From NCBI RefSeq assembly GCF_021026345.1, contig NZ_JAJNCZ010000010.1, forward strand, positions 62,001-126,000: 64,000 nucleotides of DNA. The letters run 5' to 3'. A program made the translations under genes and the position numbers. Position 1 is the first letter of the stretch. Each line of letters begins with the position of its first letter. Below are positions 1 to 8,926 of the stretch, one piece after another. Source of the stretch: Rhizobium sp. GN54. GTDB taxonomy: Bacteria; Pseudomonadota; Alphaproteobacteria; Rhizobiales; Rhizobiaceae. Under the pieces are notes generated by a model that searched no databases, was not told where the DNA came from, and worked only from the letters and a program-made list of their open reading frames with translations.

Positions 1-501
1 AGAAAGGCTCGTGCACTCGGATACGATCGCACGCTCGTTTTCGATCCGTTTTTGAAGGTCGCGCCAGGGGGCGGCGCAGAACTCGCCACCATCGACGCAC
101 TATGTGCGGAGGCGGACGTCGTCTCGATCCATGCACCGCTGACAGACGCATCTCGGCACATCATCAATGCCGAACGCCTGGCACTGATGAAGCCAAACGC
201 AATCGTGGTGAACACCTCGCGCGGCGGCCTGATCGATACGTCGGCGCTCTACCGGGCGCTGGCGGCGGGTCGCATTTTTGGCGCCGGTCTTGACGTCTTC
301 GAACAGGAGCCGCCGGCGACCAGCGATCAGCTCTTTTCCCTCTCCAATGTCGTCGTGAGCGATCATACGGGCTGGTACTCGGAAGAGTCCGTCCGGGATC
401 TGCGGCGCAAGGCGAGTGAAGAAATTGCCCGTGTATTCGCTGGCGAGACGCCGCGAAACTGGGTGAACCGGTGGGATCAAGAACCCGCTACCCAAGCTTA
501 G
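1..501 (+). CDS. D-2-hydroxyacid dehydrogenase, NAD-binding/C-terminal part (5' truncated by window edge)
   Basis: The reading frame is open from base 1, so the start lies upstream of the window; 166 residues are visible. They match the D-isomer-specific 2-hydroxyacid dehydrogenase family, which reduces 2-ketoacids or oxidises 2-hydroxyacids with NAD(P)H. The three family catalytic positions are visible: Arg in NTSRGG, Glu in GLDVFEQEP and His in SDHTGW. The stop is followed 23 bp later by the RraA-like gene, which has its own AGGAG. With the kinase, SDR and cupin downstream it forms a catabolic operon. The substrate is unknown; a hydroxypyruvate or sugar-acid reductase role is an inference. 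Confidence 0.9.
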   Translation, partial: RKARALGYDRTLVFDPFLKVAPGGGAELATIDALCAEADVVSIHAPLTDASRHIINAERLALMKPNAIVVNTSRGGLIDTSALYRALAAGRIFGAGLDVFEQEPPATSDQLFSLSNVVVSDHTGWYSEESVRDLRRKASEEIARVFAGETPRNWVNRWDQEPATQA

Positions 502-524
502 TGAATGAAATCAGGAGCTTTCTC

Positions 525-1175
525 ATGACACAAGAAGAATTGATCGCAGGTTTCCGCAACGTGGCAACCGCATCCGTCGCGGACGCTGTCGACAAGATTG
601 CCGGCAAAGGCGGCTATATGGACGAAGCCATCAAGCCACGTATCAACGATCGCAGGATCGTGGGGCCCGCTGTGACCATTCTCGAAGGGCCGACCGACGA
701 ATTCTTGCCGCCGCAGCATGCACTCGACGCAATCGACGAGAGCCCTGCCGGAAGCGTCATCTGCATCTCGGTCGGCGAGGAAACGAACGTTGCCGTGTGG
801 GGCGGACTTATGACGGCCGGCGCGGTGGCCAACAAGCATGAAGGCGCCGTTCTCGACGGCGGCGTACGCGATATCACCGAGATCCGCCGAGACTACGATT
901 TCCCGGTCTTCTCGCGCTCGGCTTCGCCCGGGACGACACTTGGTCGCTTCAAAACCCTTTCGGCGAACCAGCCGGTACGCATTGGCGGTGTGATCGTCCA
1001 TGCCGGCGACATCATCGTTGGCGACATCGATGGCGTGGTCGTCGTTCCGAAGGAGCACGCTGCGGCCGTTCTGACCATGGCGCGCGAGATTGATGAGCGC
1101 GAACTGGAGCAAGCAAAGTTGATCATCACGGCTGGCTCGCTGCGCGGTGGCCTGGCGAAATACGGACGCATCTGA
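525..1175 (+). CDS. RraA-family aldolase/decarboxylase-like protein
   Basis: 216 aa. The family includes 4-hydroxy-4-methyl-2-oxoglutarate / 4-carboxy-4-hydroxy-2-oxoadipate aldolases and the RNase E regulator RraA. The signature GGVRD, whose Arg and Asp are the substrate and divalent-metal residues of the aldolases, is present in ...HEGAVLDGGVRDI. The start at 525 is preferred over an upstream in-frame start at 471 because AGGAG lies 8 bp before it and it clears the previous stop. In this operon an aldolase cleaving a 2-keto-hydroxy acid is more likely than an RNA-degradation regulator; that is an inference from neighbours. Confidence 0.85.
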   Translation: MTQEELIAGFRNVATASVADAVDKIAGKGGYMDEAIKPRINDRRIVGPAVTILEGPTDEFLPPQHALDAIDESPAGSVICISVGEETNVAVWGGLMTAGAVANKHEGAVLDGGVRDITEIRRDYDFPVFSRSASPGTTLGRFKTLSANQPVRIGGVIVHAGDIIVGDIDGVVVVPKEHAAAVLTMAREIDERELEQAKLIITAGSLRGGLAKYGRI

Positions 1176-1184
1176 GTGAAAGCC

Positions 1185-2114
1185 ATGCAATACGACGTCG
1201 TAGCACTCGGTGAGCCGCTGATCGAATTCAATCAGGTTGGAGGGATCAGCGGCGATTATAAACTCGGTCATGGCGGGGACACCTCCAACGCAGTCATAGC
1301 CGCTGCGAGACAGGGGGCACGAACCGGTTATGTCACGGCCCTGGGTGCCGACGCGTTTGGCGACGCCTTCATCGATCTTTGGAAGACGGAAGGCGTCGAC
1401 ACAAGTGCGATCATACGCGACCGTGATGCCCACACGGGCGTCTACTTCGTGAGTCATGGCCCTGGTGGCCATGTCTTCAGCTACTTGCGTGCCGGGTCTG
1501 CAGCCGGCAGACTCGGCCCCGAAAAATTGCCGAAAAGCTATATCGCCTCGGCAAAATTCCTTCACCTCTCCGGCATCAGCCAGGCGATCAGCGCTGCGGC
1601 ATGCGATGCGGCGTTTGCTGCCATCGATGTGGCACGGGAAGCCGGCACCAAAGTATCCTTCGATACCAATCTTCGCCTCAAGCTCTGGCCTCTCGCCCGT
1701 GCCCGCGCCGTGATCCATGCAACAATTCCGCTGTGCGACCTGATCCTCCCAAGTCTAGAGGACGCAACCGCGCTGACCGGACTGGAACGCCCCGATGCGA
1801 TCGCGGATTTCTATTTGGGTCTTGGTGTTCCGCTGGTCGTTCTCAAGATGGGAGCTGATGGCGTGCTGTTGGCTACCGGCGACGGACGCTCGCGCATCGT
1901 CGGCAGAACCGTGGCAACGGTCGACGCGACGGGCGCTGGTGACACGTTCGACGGCGCCTTTCTTTCCGGCCTCGCCCGCGGCGCTGCCCCATTGGAGGCT
2001 GCCCATTATGCGAATGCGGCAGCGGCACTCTCGACATGCGGTTATGGCGCTGTCGCTCCCATCCCGACCCGCGCCGAGGTCTTGCAGTATCTGGCGCAGG
2101 AGGACGTCGAATGA
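1185..2114 (+). CDS. PfkB-family carbohydrate kinase (KDG-kinase-like)
   Basis: 309 aa ribokinase-like sugar kinase. The PfkB signature is complete near the C-terminus: DATGAGDTFDGAF, with the GAGD anion hole and catalytic Asp. The N-terminus (VVALGEPLIEFNQ) and the GGDTSNA glycine-rich substrate loop are typical. 2-Keto-3-deoxygluconate kinases look like this, so phosphorylation of a keto-deoxy sugar acid is plausible but unproven. A GTG at 1176 is an alternative start, immediately after the preceding stop; ATG 1185 is used here. The stop overlaps the start of the SDR gene (ATGA), indicating translational coupling. Confidence 0.9.
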   Translation: MQYDVVALGEPLIEFNQVGGISGDYKLGHGGDTSNAVIAAARQGARTGYVTALGADAFGDAFIDLWKTEGVDTSAIIRDRDAHTGVYFVSHGPGGHVFSYLRAGSAAGRLGPEKLPKSYIASAKFLHLSGISQAISAAACDAAFAAIDVAREAGTKVSFDTNLRLKLWPLARARAVIHATIPLCDLILPSLEDATALTGLERPDAIADFYLGLGVPLVVLKMGADGVLLATGDGRSRIVGRTVATVDATGAGDTFDGAFLSGLARGAAPLEAAHYANAAAALSTCGYGAVAPIPTRAEVLQYLAQEDVE

Positions 2115-2815
2115 AGCGCGCTCTTGTCACTGGCGGTAGCCGAGGCATCGGCCTTGCGGCGGCTCTCGCCCTCTGCGACGCAGGATACGAGGTCATCGCA
2201 ACAGGGCTCGATGAGCCCGAAATAGAAGCGATGCCGCTCCGACCTGGTCTGACCGCAACAGTTCTGGACGTGCGCAGCCCGCAAGCCATAGATGACCTGT
2301 TCGCTCCACTGGAGGGGCTCGACGCACTCGTCAATTGCGCCGGCCTCATCCGCCGTGGCGGCGCGGAGTACGATCCGGACACCTTTTCAGACGTCATCGA
2401 CATCAATCTCTCGGGAACGATGCGGATGTGCGTTGCCGCAAAGCCGCTGCTGGCGAAGAGGGGGGGCGCCATCGTCAATACCGCTTCGATGCTATCGTTT
2501 TTCGGCGGCCCGGCTGTTCCTGCCTATACGGCAAGCAAGGGTGGGGTCGCGCAATTGACGAAGTCGCTTGCGGTTGCCTGGGCCGGCGAAGGCATACGCG
2601 TCAATGCGGTCGCGCCTGGGTGGATTGCGACCGAACTCACTCGGCCGATCTATGAAAACAGCGACCGCTCAGAGCCCATCCTGCAGCGTACGCCGATGCA
2701 GCGTTGGGGGACACCAGAGGACGTAGCAGGGCCAATTGTGTTCCTGTGCTCCGATGCTGCGCGCTTCATGACCGGCGCCATTGTGCCGGTGGACGGCGGT
2801 TACTCCGCGGCCTGA
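2111..2815 (+). CDS. Short-chain dehydrogenase/reductase (SDR)
   Basis: 234 aa classical SDR. It has the N-terminal nucleotide loop TGGSRGIG, NCAG in the core, the catalytic Ser in NTASML and the YTASK Tyr/Lys pair. The C-terminus ends in the common MTGAIVPVDGGYSA form. It oxidises or reduces a secondary alcohol with NAD(P). Its coupling to a PfkB kinase and RraA-like aldolase suggests a 3-keto/2-keto-3-deoxy sugar-acid dehydrogenase. The start overlaps the kinase stop by 4 bp. Confidence 0.92.
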   Translation: MKRALVTGGSRGIGLAAALALCDAGYEVIATGLDEPEIEAMPLRPGLTATVLDVRSPQAIDDLFAPLEGLDALVNCAGLIRRGGAEYDPDTFSDVIDINLSGTMRMCVAAKPLLAKRGGAIVNTASMLSFFGGPAVPAYTASKGGVAQLTKSLAVAWAGEGIRVNAVAPGWIATELTRPIYENSDRSEPILQRTPMQRWGTPEDVAGPIVFLCSDAARFMTGAIVPVDGGYSAA

Positions 2816-2831
2816 TCTTGAGGAGATAAGA

Positions 2832-3320
2832 ATGTCGTTTGTTTCCGTTCATCCGCTGTCGCCCCCCGAAATCGTGACAACTGCAGTTCCCGAAGACGAG
2901 CGGATCTGGGTTCCGCAGGCGCCGAACGTCTGGTTTCGCCCGCTGATGCTCAATACCGTGCAGGGTGGGTGGTGCAATCTTCTGCGAGTAAGACGCGCCG
3001 GCATTCTCAGTCGCCACCGGCACCCCGGCCCTGTCCACGGCTATGTGATCAAGGGCCGCTGGCATTACCTTGAGCACGACTGGATCGCCACGGAAGGCTC
3101 GTATGTCTTCGAACCGCCGGGCGAGACCCATACACTGACGGTCCCTGAAGATGTCGAGGAAATGATTACCTTCTTTAACATCTCCGGTTGCATGTACTAT
3201 GTCGACGAGAACGGAAACCATACCGGGTTCGAAGACGTCTTCACAAAGATAGATATGTGCACCGCTCACTACGAAAGGGTCGGGCTTGGATTAGACTTTG
3301 TGAAGCAGTTTGTTCGTTGA
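2832..3320 (+). CDS. Cupin protein, 2,4'-dihydroxyacetophenone dioxygenase-like
   Basis: 162 aa. A single cupin barrel with metal-binding motif 1 around SRHRHPGPVHGYVIKGRW (His residues and a spaced Gly) and motif 2 in PPGETHTL (Glu/His). The pattern resembles the non-heme iron 2,4'-dihydroxyacetophenone dioxygenase group, but cupins of this type are also used as sugar-acid isomerases, so the reaction is open. The ribosome site GAGGAGAT precedes ATG 2832. It is last in the cassette; about 50 bp beyond its stop the sequence becomes a broken transposase, so the original operon may have continued. Confidence 0.8.
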   Translation: MSFVSVHPLSPPEIVTTAVPEDERIWVPQAPNVWFRPLMLNTVQGGWCNLLRVRRAGILSRHRHPGPVHGYVIKGRWHYLEHDWIATEGSYVFEPPGETHTLTVPEDVEEMITFFNISGCMYYVDENGNHTGFEDVFTKIDMCTAHYERVGLGLDFVKQFVR

Positions 3321-3371
3321 GATCGAGGAAAAGAACGGTTAGCGCGCCTGCGCGGACGAGCGCCGCGCGGT

Positions 3372-3670
3372 GAGCGTTGTAGGGCCGGCCTGCCGCATGG
3401 GCATTGGAAAATCACCACCTTCACCGGCGCACTGCGCTTGACCGGTTTGACCGCGCTGTTCGTCTATGACGGCGCCATGACCGGCAACGTGTTCCTCGCC
3501 TATGTCGAACAGATCCTGGTGTGTCGAGCCTGTCGGCCGGCGACATCGTCGTGATGGACAAAAGCACATGGTGGGCCGGGTTGCCGCTTCGCATATGGCT
3601 TTGACTTCAACCGCATCATTCTTTCCCCGTTTGCCACTGCGAGGTACTCCAAACTGAAAAGCGGTCTGCC
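3372..3670 (+). pseudogene. IS630-family transposase remnant (catalytic-domain half)
   Basis: Broken DDE transposase. From 3372 one frame reads ERCRAG then PHGHWKITTFTGALRLTGL and YDGAMTGNVFLAYVEQIL, a strong IS630 catalytic-domain pattern. A frameshift near 3520 moves it to a frame reading SAGDIVVMDKST, which contains the second catalytic Asp region. Degenerate DFN..I and SKLK-like pieces around 3600-3660 recall the terminal PDFNPIE...KLK block. No intact ORF, start or clear terminal repeats were seen. It sits between the cupin and dehydratase genes and marks past insertion. The boundary at 3670 is approximate. Confidence 0.75.
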
Positions 3671-3779
3671 CGTTTTATTAAATTGGCTATAGTTGAACAT
3701 CCATTCTGATTTTAGGTTCCAGCCAGATGCTAACGAGACCGTGCCTTGGTAGACCGAGCCAACCCAGGAAGGAATGAAA

Positions 3780-4979
3780 ATGCAGGTGCTGGACCGTATC
3801 GAACTTTATGTGGTGAATGCCCCCTTGCCGGCGCCTTTCGCTCCGTCATGGATGCCCGGCACAATCCGGCACAATGTGTCTTTCACGCTGGCGAGATTCA
3901 TCACCAATGATGGGGTGGAAGGCTGGAGTGCATTTTCCGGAGGCGGTCGTGATCGCGCAGGTATCGGCGACACCTTGGCCAATCTTTTTCTCGGTCAGGA
4001 TCCGGACGATATCGACGCGGTGTCGGAAAAGATCCACATCATGGCGGTGGGCGGTCACTTCAACTGGTGGCTGGAGCCGGCTTTCTGGGACATCAAGGCG
4101 AAGAACGCGGGCCTGCCTCTCTACAAGCTTCTCGGTGGCAATCACGACCGAATTCGCCTGTATGCCTCTGCCGGCGAACTGCGTGAGCCGATGGCGCGAC
4201 GGGACGAGGCGGAAGCACGCTTCGAGGATGGCTTCGACACATTGAAGATCCGGGTCCACGACTTCGACGAAAAAGTGGACATAGAGCACATTTCCGATGT
4301 CGCGCTTCACATGCAGGGACGGATGAAGATATCCGTGGACTGCAATCAGGCCTTCCGGTTGACCCAGAATGGCCCGGCGCCACTGTGGTCACTCGATCGT
4401 GCGAAGCGGTTCGTCGATGCGGCCGCCGATGTCGGCCTGGCCTGGGTGGAAGAACCGCTCTTCGGTGAATGGCACGAGGAGATTGCAAAACTGACGGCCT
4501 ATTCACGGGTACCCATCGCCGGTGGCGAATTGCACCTCATGGGATATCGGGAACTGGCACGCATGGCCAAGATGGGCTGCTACAATATCCTGCAGCCTGA
4601 CGCGATGTGGGCAGGTGGCGTCAAACAGGGGATCGAGCTCAGCAGGCTGTGCCGAGAGCAAGGCCTGAAATTTACGCCACATTGCTGGTCCAACGGCTTC
4701 GGCTTCATCGTCAACGCGCATGTCTTCGCTGCGAGCGGATTCGCCGACGAGATGCTTTACGAGTATCCGCTGGCTCCGCCCGGCTGGCTTCCCGTGGGGC
4801 GTGATGCGATCATCGACCAACCTTTCATGCACGATCAAGGCTGGTTCGACATGCCGCAGAAACCGGGACTCGGCATCGAAATCGATCACGCGGCGCTGGC
4901 GAAATACGGGCGGTGTTTCTTCAAGGCAGATCGCCAGCAGCGGTATTGGATGCCGGAAGCGTTAGCGGACCTGAAATAA
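3780..4979 (+). CDS. Mandelate racemase/muconate-lactonizing enzyme family protein (sugar-acid dehydratase-like)
   Basis: 399 aa enolase-superfamily enzyme. The start at 3780 is chosen over ATG 3774 because AGGAAGGA lies about 7 bp upstream. The C-terminal barrel shows the KxR acid/base motif near residue 156 and the three metal ligands Asp187 (VDCNQ), Glu225 (VEEPL) and Glu250 (GGEL). Asp274 (QPDAMW) and His301 (TPHCWSNG) form the mandelate-racemase-type dyad. Such enzymes dehydrate or racemise sugar acids, which fits the dehydrogenase, kinase and aldolase upstream across the IS remnant. The exact substrate is not deducible. Confidence 0.9.
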   Translation: MQVLDRIELYVVNAPLPAPFAPSWMPGTIRHNVSFTLARFITNDGVEGWSAFSGGGRDRAGIGDTLANLFLGQDPDDIDAVSEKIHIMAVGGHFNWWLEPAFWDIKAKNAGLPLYKLLGGNHDRIRLYASAGELREPMARRDEAEARFEDGFDTLKIRVHDFDEKVDIEHISDVALHMQGRMKISVDCNQAFRLTQNGPAPLWSLDRAKRFVDAAADVGLAWVEEPLFGEWHEEIAKLTAYSRVPIAGGELHLMGYRELARMAKMGCYNILQPDAMWAGGVKQGIELSRLCREQGLKFTPHCWSNGFGFIVNAHVFAASGFADEMLYEYPLAPPGWLPVGRDAIIDQPFMHDQGWFDMPQKPGLGIEIDHAALAKYGRCFFKADRQQRYWMPEALADLK

Positions 4980-5500
4980 GACCCGCCGCCTGCAGCGGCA
5001 TTTCCGGATCGGAGGGATGCCGTTGCGCGCAGCCGCCTGTGAATCTTGCTTTCAATAGAGAGGCCAGGCAAGCGCAGGGTTTCGATCAAGACTGACAGGG
5101 GTGTCCATTGCCTTTGCCGGCGACCGCAATGAAGGCGTCAGAGTCTGTCAGCTTCATGCCGAAGCCGTCAGGCTCCCGCTGTCTTTGTTATCGTTTATCT
5201 TTTCGGGAAAGCCGGGTTCCACTTTTCCCTGACAAACTCTAGAGAAGACTTGAAATGTCCTTGACGGGCCCGGACCTTTCCACTCGATGCGCGCCTGTCC
5301 ACTCCACTTTAGGGCAATCCGACGCATTGGCGACAGCTTCGCGACGTGGCCCGACGGAAGACAATCCAGGATTGCCGTGCATGCATGCATGTTTTAACCC
5401 GTAACCCTAGTTTCTCATTTGAACGTCACTTCCGGTTCGCCCAACATTGCTCCAATTATCGCCGAAGCGGCGACAAATTTTTTTGACGGTGATAAGCAAC
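4980..5500. other. Non-coding region between the dehydratase and AraC genes
   Basis: About 520 bp with no credible gene. A small GC inverted repeat (GCCGC/GCGGC, 4985-4999) lies just after the dehydratase stop and could be a weak terminator, but it has no T-run. A GCATGCATGCATG alternation lies near 5380. The stretch before 5501 is AT-richer and probably carries the promoter of the AraC gene; no confident -35/-10 pair was found. Confidence 0.5.
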
Positions 5501-6544
5501 ATGAATTTGCACGAGACGATACCGGAATCCCGGAAACTGATACCCGGTATGAAGTTCAATACCGAGTCGTTTGAACGCCATGAGCAGTTCGATGCCTGGT
5601 GCGATTTCACGTCGTCGATGTGCGAACTGGAAGCCATCGAATCACCGAAATCAGGTTTCATTGCGAGTGCGGAATCGTATCATCTCGGATCGCTGCAACT
5701 GACGTCCTTCAAGCTTTCGCCGATGCGGTTCAAATATACGAACGACATCATACGCAAAGCGAGCTTCGATCATTGGTGCATCAGCATCGTGACCAAGGGC
5801 ACCGCCGCTGCAGCAGATGACGACAGAGGGTTCCGCGCCACGGCAGGAGACACGGTACTGCACTCCTATGCCCGGCCGTTTGAAGGACGAGTGGACGTCA
5901 CCAACTATTCCGGCCTGTTCTTCAGCCGTGACGAGTTCTGGGATGTCGCTGACGAGCTCGACAATACCGCGCATCAACAGGTTCACGGACCGATGTCACA
6001 TATCCTGGGAGACTTCCTCGCCTCACTTGAACACCGCGCTGCGAAACTGACGGTGTCGGATGGGAAAGCGGTCAACGAAGCCTTCGGCCATCTGCTTCGC
6101 GCCATGGTGCGTCAGACGCCTGCGAGCATGGAAGCCGCCAGAGCGCCGATCGCAGCGGCGCAATTCGAACGAGCTCGACGCTACATCAACTCAAATCTGA
6201 AATCGCCGAGCCTAACGCCTGATCTGGTCTGCCGTGACGTTGGCGTGTCCCGCCGCCAGCTTTATTATCTCTTCGAACAGCAAGGTGGCGTCGCCACCTA
6301 CATCCGTAACCGCCGACTGGCCGCCTGTTACAGTGCGCTGGTCAAAGCCTCGGAAAGGAGGCTGATCGGCCAAATCGCCTATGAATACGGCTTCACCAAC
6401 CTCTCATCCTTTTGTCGCCAGTTCAGCGCACGCTACGGCTTCGCGCCAAGCGAGGCGCGCGCGGCATGGCTTGCCGGCGGCTCCGCGCCCACACAAGAGG
6501 TGGGAACTTTCGTCGATTGGCTATTGCTGACCGGGGAGAGATGA
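5501..6544 (+). CDS. AraC-family transcriptional regulator
   Basis: 347 aa. The N-terminal 220 residues are a cupin-like AraC-binding domain; the C-terminal 100 residues form the double helix-turn-helix (VCRDVGVSRRQLYYLFEQ and IAYEYGFTNLSSFCRQF...YGFAP). The start at 5501 is a judgement: in-frame alternatives are 5447 and 5549. It lies downstream of the sugar-acid enzymes and upstream of cytochrome b561. It closely resembles the second AraC gene at 17163 in length, domain order and HTH sequence. Target and ligand are unknown. Confidence 0.88.
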   Translation: MNLHETIPESRKLIPGMKFNTESFERHEQFDAWCDFTSSMCELEAIESPKSGFIASAESYHLGSLQLTSFKLSPMRFKYTNDIIRKASFDHWCISIVTKGTAAAADDDRGFRATAGDTVLHSYARPFEGRVDVTNYSGLFFSRDEFWDVADELDNTAHQQVHGPMSHILGDFLASLEHRAAKLTVSDGKAVNEAFGHLLRAMVRQTPASMEAARAPIAAAQFERARRYINSNLKSPSLTPDLVCRDVGVSRRQLYYLFEQQGGVATYIRNRRLAACYSALVKASERRLIGQIAYEYGFTNLSSFCRQFSARYGFAPSEARAAWLAGGSAPTQEVGTFVDWLLLTGER

Positions 6545-6788
6545 AGAGACGTTGCATTTGATGTGACATGAAACCCGGCCCAAGCCTGTGCCGCGGATGA
6601 AAAGGCCCTTGCGGGCAGGAGTTAAGGGCGGTCGCCTTGCACGAGAATACAAGTCTCGTGCACGCTACGTCATTTACGCCGATCCGTTCGGCACACTAGT
6701 GTCTCCGGTGTTTTGGCCGCTACGGTCAGCGCCGACCCTGCGTGACGTTTCTCCAGATCGCACCGGGTCCGTTCTCAAGGGTAATATC

Positions 6789-7364
6789 TTGTCCAAGATC
6801 AACGAACCAAATATTTTTGCAAGGGCGACCTGTCCCACCGAAGCCGATATCCACGTCCACCGGTTTCCCGCCACATCGCGCCTCCTTCACTGGATCGTCG
6901 CGGCACTGGTGCTGGCGACCTGGCCGCTTGGCCTCTTCATCAAATTCACCACCAACGAGGTAAAGCTGGATTTCTACATGATCCATGAAAGCCTCGGCTT
7001 CCTTGTATTGTGGATTATGTTGCTTCGGATCGGTAACAAGCTGCTCGTCAAGGCACCCCCGGCCGAAGGCGCTGCGATCGAGCGCTTCGCCGCCTCGAGC
7101 GTGCACGGGCTGCTCTATCTCTTGCTGATTGTAATGCCTGTCAGCGGCTTTCTCGCCACGAACGCTCACGGTTTCCCGCTCCACTGGTTCGGTCTCGTTC
7201 CGGTCTGGAGCCCGATCGGCAAAACGCCGGAGATCGCCTGGACGCTTTCGGCGGTTCACACCTGGAGCGCATGGATACTTTTGGCGCTTTTCGCGTTGCA
7301 TGTCGGCGCTGTCTTGTTTCATCATGTCATCAAACGCGACAACACCCTGTACCGCATACTCTAG
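6789..7364 (+). CDS. Cytochrome b561-type membrane heme protein
   Basis: 191 aa with a TTG start at 6789 preceded by AAGG; the open frame extends to 6588 but that part looks non-coding. Four hydrophobic helices carry His residues in heme-ligand positions (RLLHW, MIHESLG, VHGLLYL and the HTW...LHVGAVLFHHV end). The prokaryotic b561 family moves electrons from quinol in the inner membrane. The gene is 8 bp from the RibD-domain reductase and presumably co-transcribed. Whether it serves that reductase or is an independent respiratory shunt is unknown. Confidence 0.82.
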   Translation: MSKINEPNIFARATCPTEADIHVHRFPATSRLLHWIVAALVLATWPLGLFIKFTTNEVKLDFYMIHESLGFLVLWIMLLRIGNKLLVKAPPAEGAAIERFAASSVHGLLYLLLIVMPVSGFLATNAHGFPLHWFGLVPVWSPIGKTPEIAWTLSAVHTWSAWILLALFALHVGAVLFHHVIKRDNTLYRIL

Positions 7365-7372
7365 GGACCGCA

Positions 7373-8176
7373 ATGTCCGACTTGGAGATGAATGACACGA
7401 TCTGGTCGCGCCTGCTGGCACTTCGGCAAGGCGCCGGCGAGGTCGCGATGACGGGGGCGGCTTATCGCCTCTACGGGCCGATCGCAGGGGCGCGCGGCCG
7501 TTTCGTGCTGGCGCAGGTAGGCCAGTCCCTGGATGGTCGGATCGCGACGCCGGCAGGTGACGCTCGCGACGTTTCCGGGCGTGGCGGGCTTACCCACCTT
7601 CATCGATGTCGCGCCTTGGTCGATGCCGTAATTGTCGGCGTGAACACCGTCAGGGCCGATGATCCCAAGCTTTCCGTCAGGATGGTCAAAGGGCTGTCGC
7701 CTGTGCGTGTGATCGTCGATTGCCATGCCGAGCTCGACGGCAGCGAGAGCCTTTTTCACGACGGAGGTGCGTCGATCATCGTGTTCCGCAGCGTGAATTC
7801 TAGGCGGCAACCACTACCAGGGGCGGAAATCATCGATCTTGTACCCAAGGCCTGCGGTCTTGATCCTGAAGACATTCTGGACGTGCTGACAGAGCGCAAG
7901 CTCAACCGTGTGCTGGTCGAAGGGGGAGCGCGTACCATAGCTCGCTTCGTTGAAGCGGGGTTGGTCGACAGGCTGCATGTGGCGATTTCGCCGATCATCA
8001 TCGGCTCAGGGCCCAGTGGCATCAGCCTGTCTCCGATCGAACGGCTGACTGGCGCTCACCGCCCGCCGACCGAGGTATACAATCTCGGTAGCGACATTCT
8101 GTTCGACTGCCTGCTGCGGCTGGAATGCACGTCAGACCGGAAGGGCCAGGATATCGGTGTGGCCAACCAGGTCTGA
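7373..8176 (+). CDS. Stand-alone RibD C-terminal reductase domain protein
   Basis: 267 aa. From about residue 45 it matches the RibD_C/dihydrofolate-reductase-like fold: FVLAQVGQSLDGRIATPAG, VDAVIVGVNTVRADDPKL, VLVEGGARTIARFVEAGLVDRLH and SPIIIGSG. The zinc deaminase domain of bifunctional RibD (HAE and PCxxxGxxPPC) is absent. Alone this domain would reduce the ribosyl side chain of the GTP cyclohydrolase II product, as the archaeal/fungal reductases do. A RibA-type gene lies at 11694. The 3' end overlaps the convergent methyltransferase by 45 bp. A role in a special pyrimidine/pterin pathway rather than housekeeping riboflavin synthesis is an inference. Confidence 0.85.
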   Translation: MSDLEMNDTIWSRLLALRQGAGEVAMTGAAYRLYGPIAGARGRFVLAQVGQSLDGRIATPAGDARDVSGRGGLTHLHRCRALVDAVIVGVNTVRADDPKLSVRMVKGLSPVRVIVDCHAELDGSESLFHDGGASIIVFRSVNSRRQPLPGAEIIDLVPKACGLDPEDILDVLTERKLNRVLVEGGARTIARFVEAGLVDRLHVAISPIIIGSGPSGISLSPIERLTGAHRPPTEVYNLGSDILFDCLLRLECTSDRKGQDIGVANQV

Positions 8177-8926
8177 GCCGCGCTGCTTGCCAAGGCCGGC
8201 CAGCCGATACGCCAGCCAATCGTCGATCGCGACATCACTCACACCCGACATTTCGATCAGCGGACCCCGTAGTCCCTTCAACAGTTCCGCATCAAGTTCG
8301 GCCATATCCGCGTCCAGCCGCCATGGACTGTCTCCGGTCCGGACGAAGAAGCCGCGCTTGGCTAGCTGGCGGGTCAGGCAGGCGACTGCATCCGGACCGA
8401 GCGCCGGGCCGAACCCCTTGTCGGTACGTTGATGCCGGTTGAACAATTCAACCATACCGGCATCAAGCGGATGGGGTGGAAACCACCGCATGCTTCCGTC
8501 GTAGTTAAGAGCCGCATAGAGACCACAGCGCGCCGCAGCAAGCCGGTCGGCCAGCGCCGCGCAGAAACGCTCCGAACAAAGGTCGAAAAGGGCCGAGGCG
8601 GTAACGACGCTCACACCTTCCAGCGGCAGGCCCTCGACATCGTTGAGATCGTGCCGGTGGAACGTCACGTCGTCGTCACTACCGATCCGGCGCGCGGCTT
8701 CGTCCAGCAGCAGCGGATCATTGTCCAACATCAGCCAGCGCGTGCCAGCCGGTAGCCGACCGGCGAGACTGCGCCAGGTCGAACCTGTACCGCAACCGAT
8801 ATCGAGGACGAGGGGGGCATCCTGGCCGCGAAGATACTCCGCCAGACTGTTGATCAACCCGGGATGTCGGGCCGCCCGATCGGCGGGCTCACGCAGTGCG
8901 AGCCAGTGCGTGTCGAAACCACTCAC
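8132..8926 (-). CDS. SAM-dependent methyltransferase (class I)
   Basis: 264 aa. Rossmann motif I is VLDIGCGTGSTW, with an acidic LMLDNDPLLL loop after the second strand and a FHRHDLN motif. The family methylates small molecules. Its start overlaps the end of the glycosyltransferase gene by 4 bp, so the two are translationally coupled. It is the last gene of a minus-strand run (dehydrogenase, PTPS-like, GT4, methyltransferase). Its 3' end runs 45 bp into the RibD-domain gene. The acceptor is unknown but presumably the product of the neighbouring enzymes. Confidence 0.85.
   Translation of the reverse strand: MSGFDTHWLALREPADRAARHPGLINSLAEYLRGQDAPLVLDIGCGTGSTWRSLAGRLPAGTRWLMLDNDPLLLDEAARRIGSDDDVTFHRHDLNDVEGLPLEGVSVVTASALFDLCSERFCAALADRLAAARCGLYAALNYDGSMRWFPPHPLDAGMVELFNRHQRTDKGFGPALGPDAVACLTRQLAKRGFFVRTGDSPWRLDADMAELDAELLKGLRGPLIEMSGVSDVAIDDWLAYRLAGLGKQRGSDLVGHTDILALPV

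Noticed and set aside
498-1718. 406-aa minus-strand open frame over the RraA/kinase genes
   Set aside because: Antisense shadow of two well-supported genes; no family motifs, no ribosome site, repetitive charged composition typical of shadow frames in GC-rich DNA.
4985-4999. GCCGC/GCGGC inverted repeat as terminator of the dehydratase gene
   Set aside because: Only 5 bp of stem and no T-run; not distinguishable from chance in GC-rich DNA.
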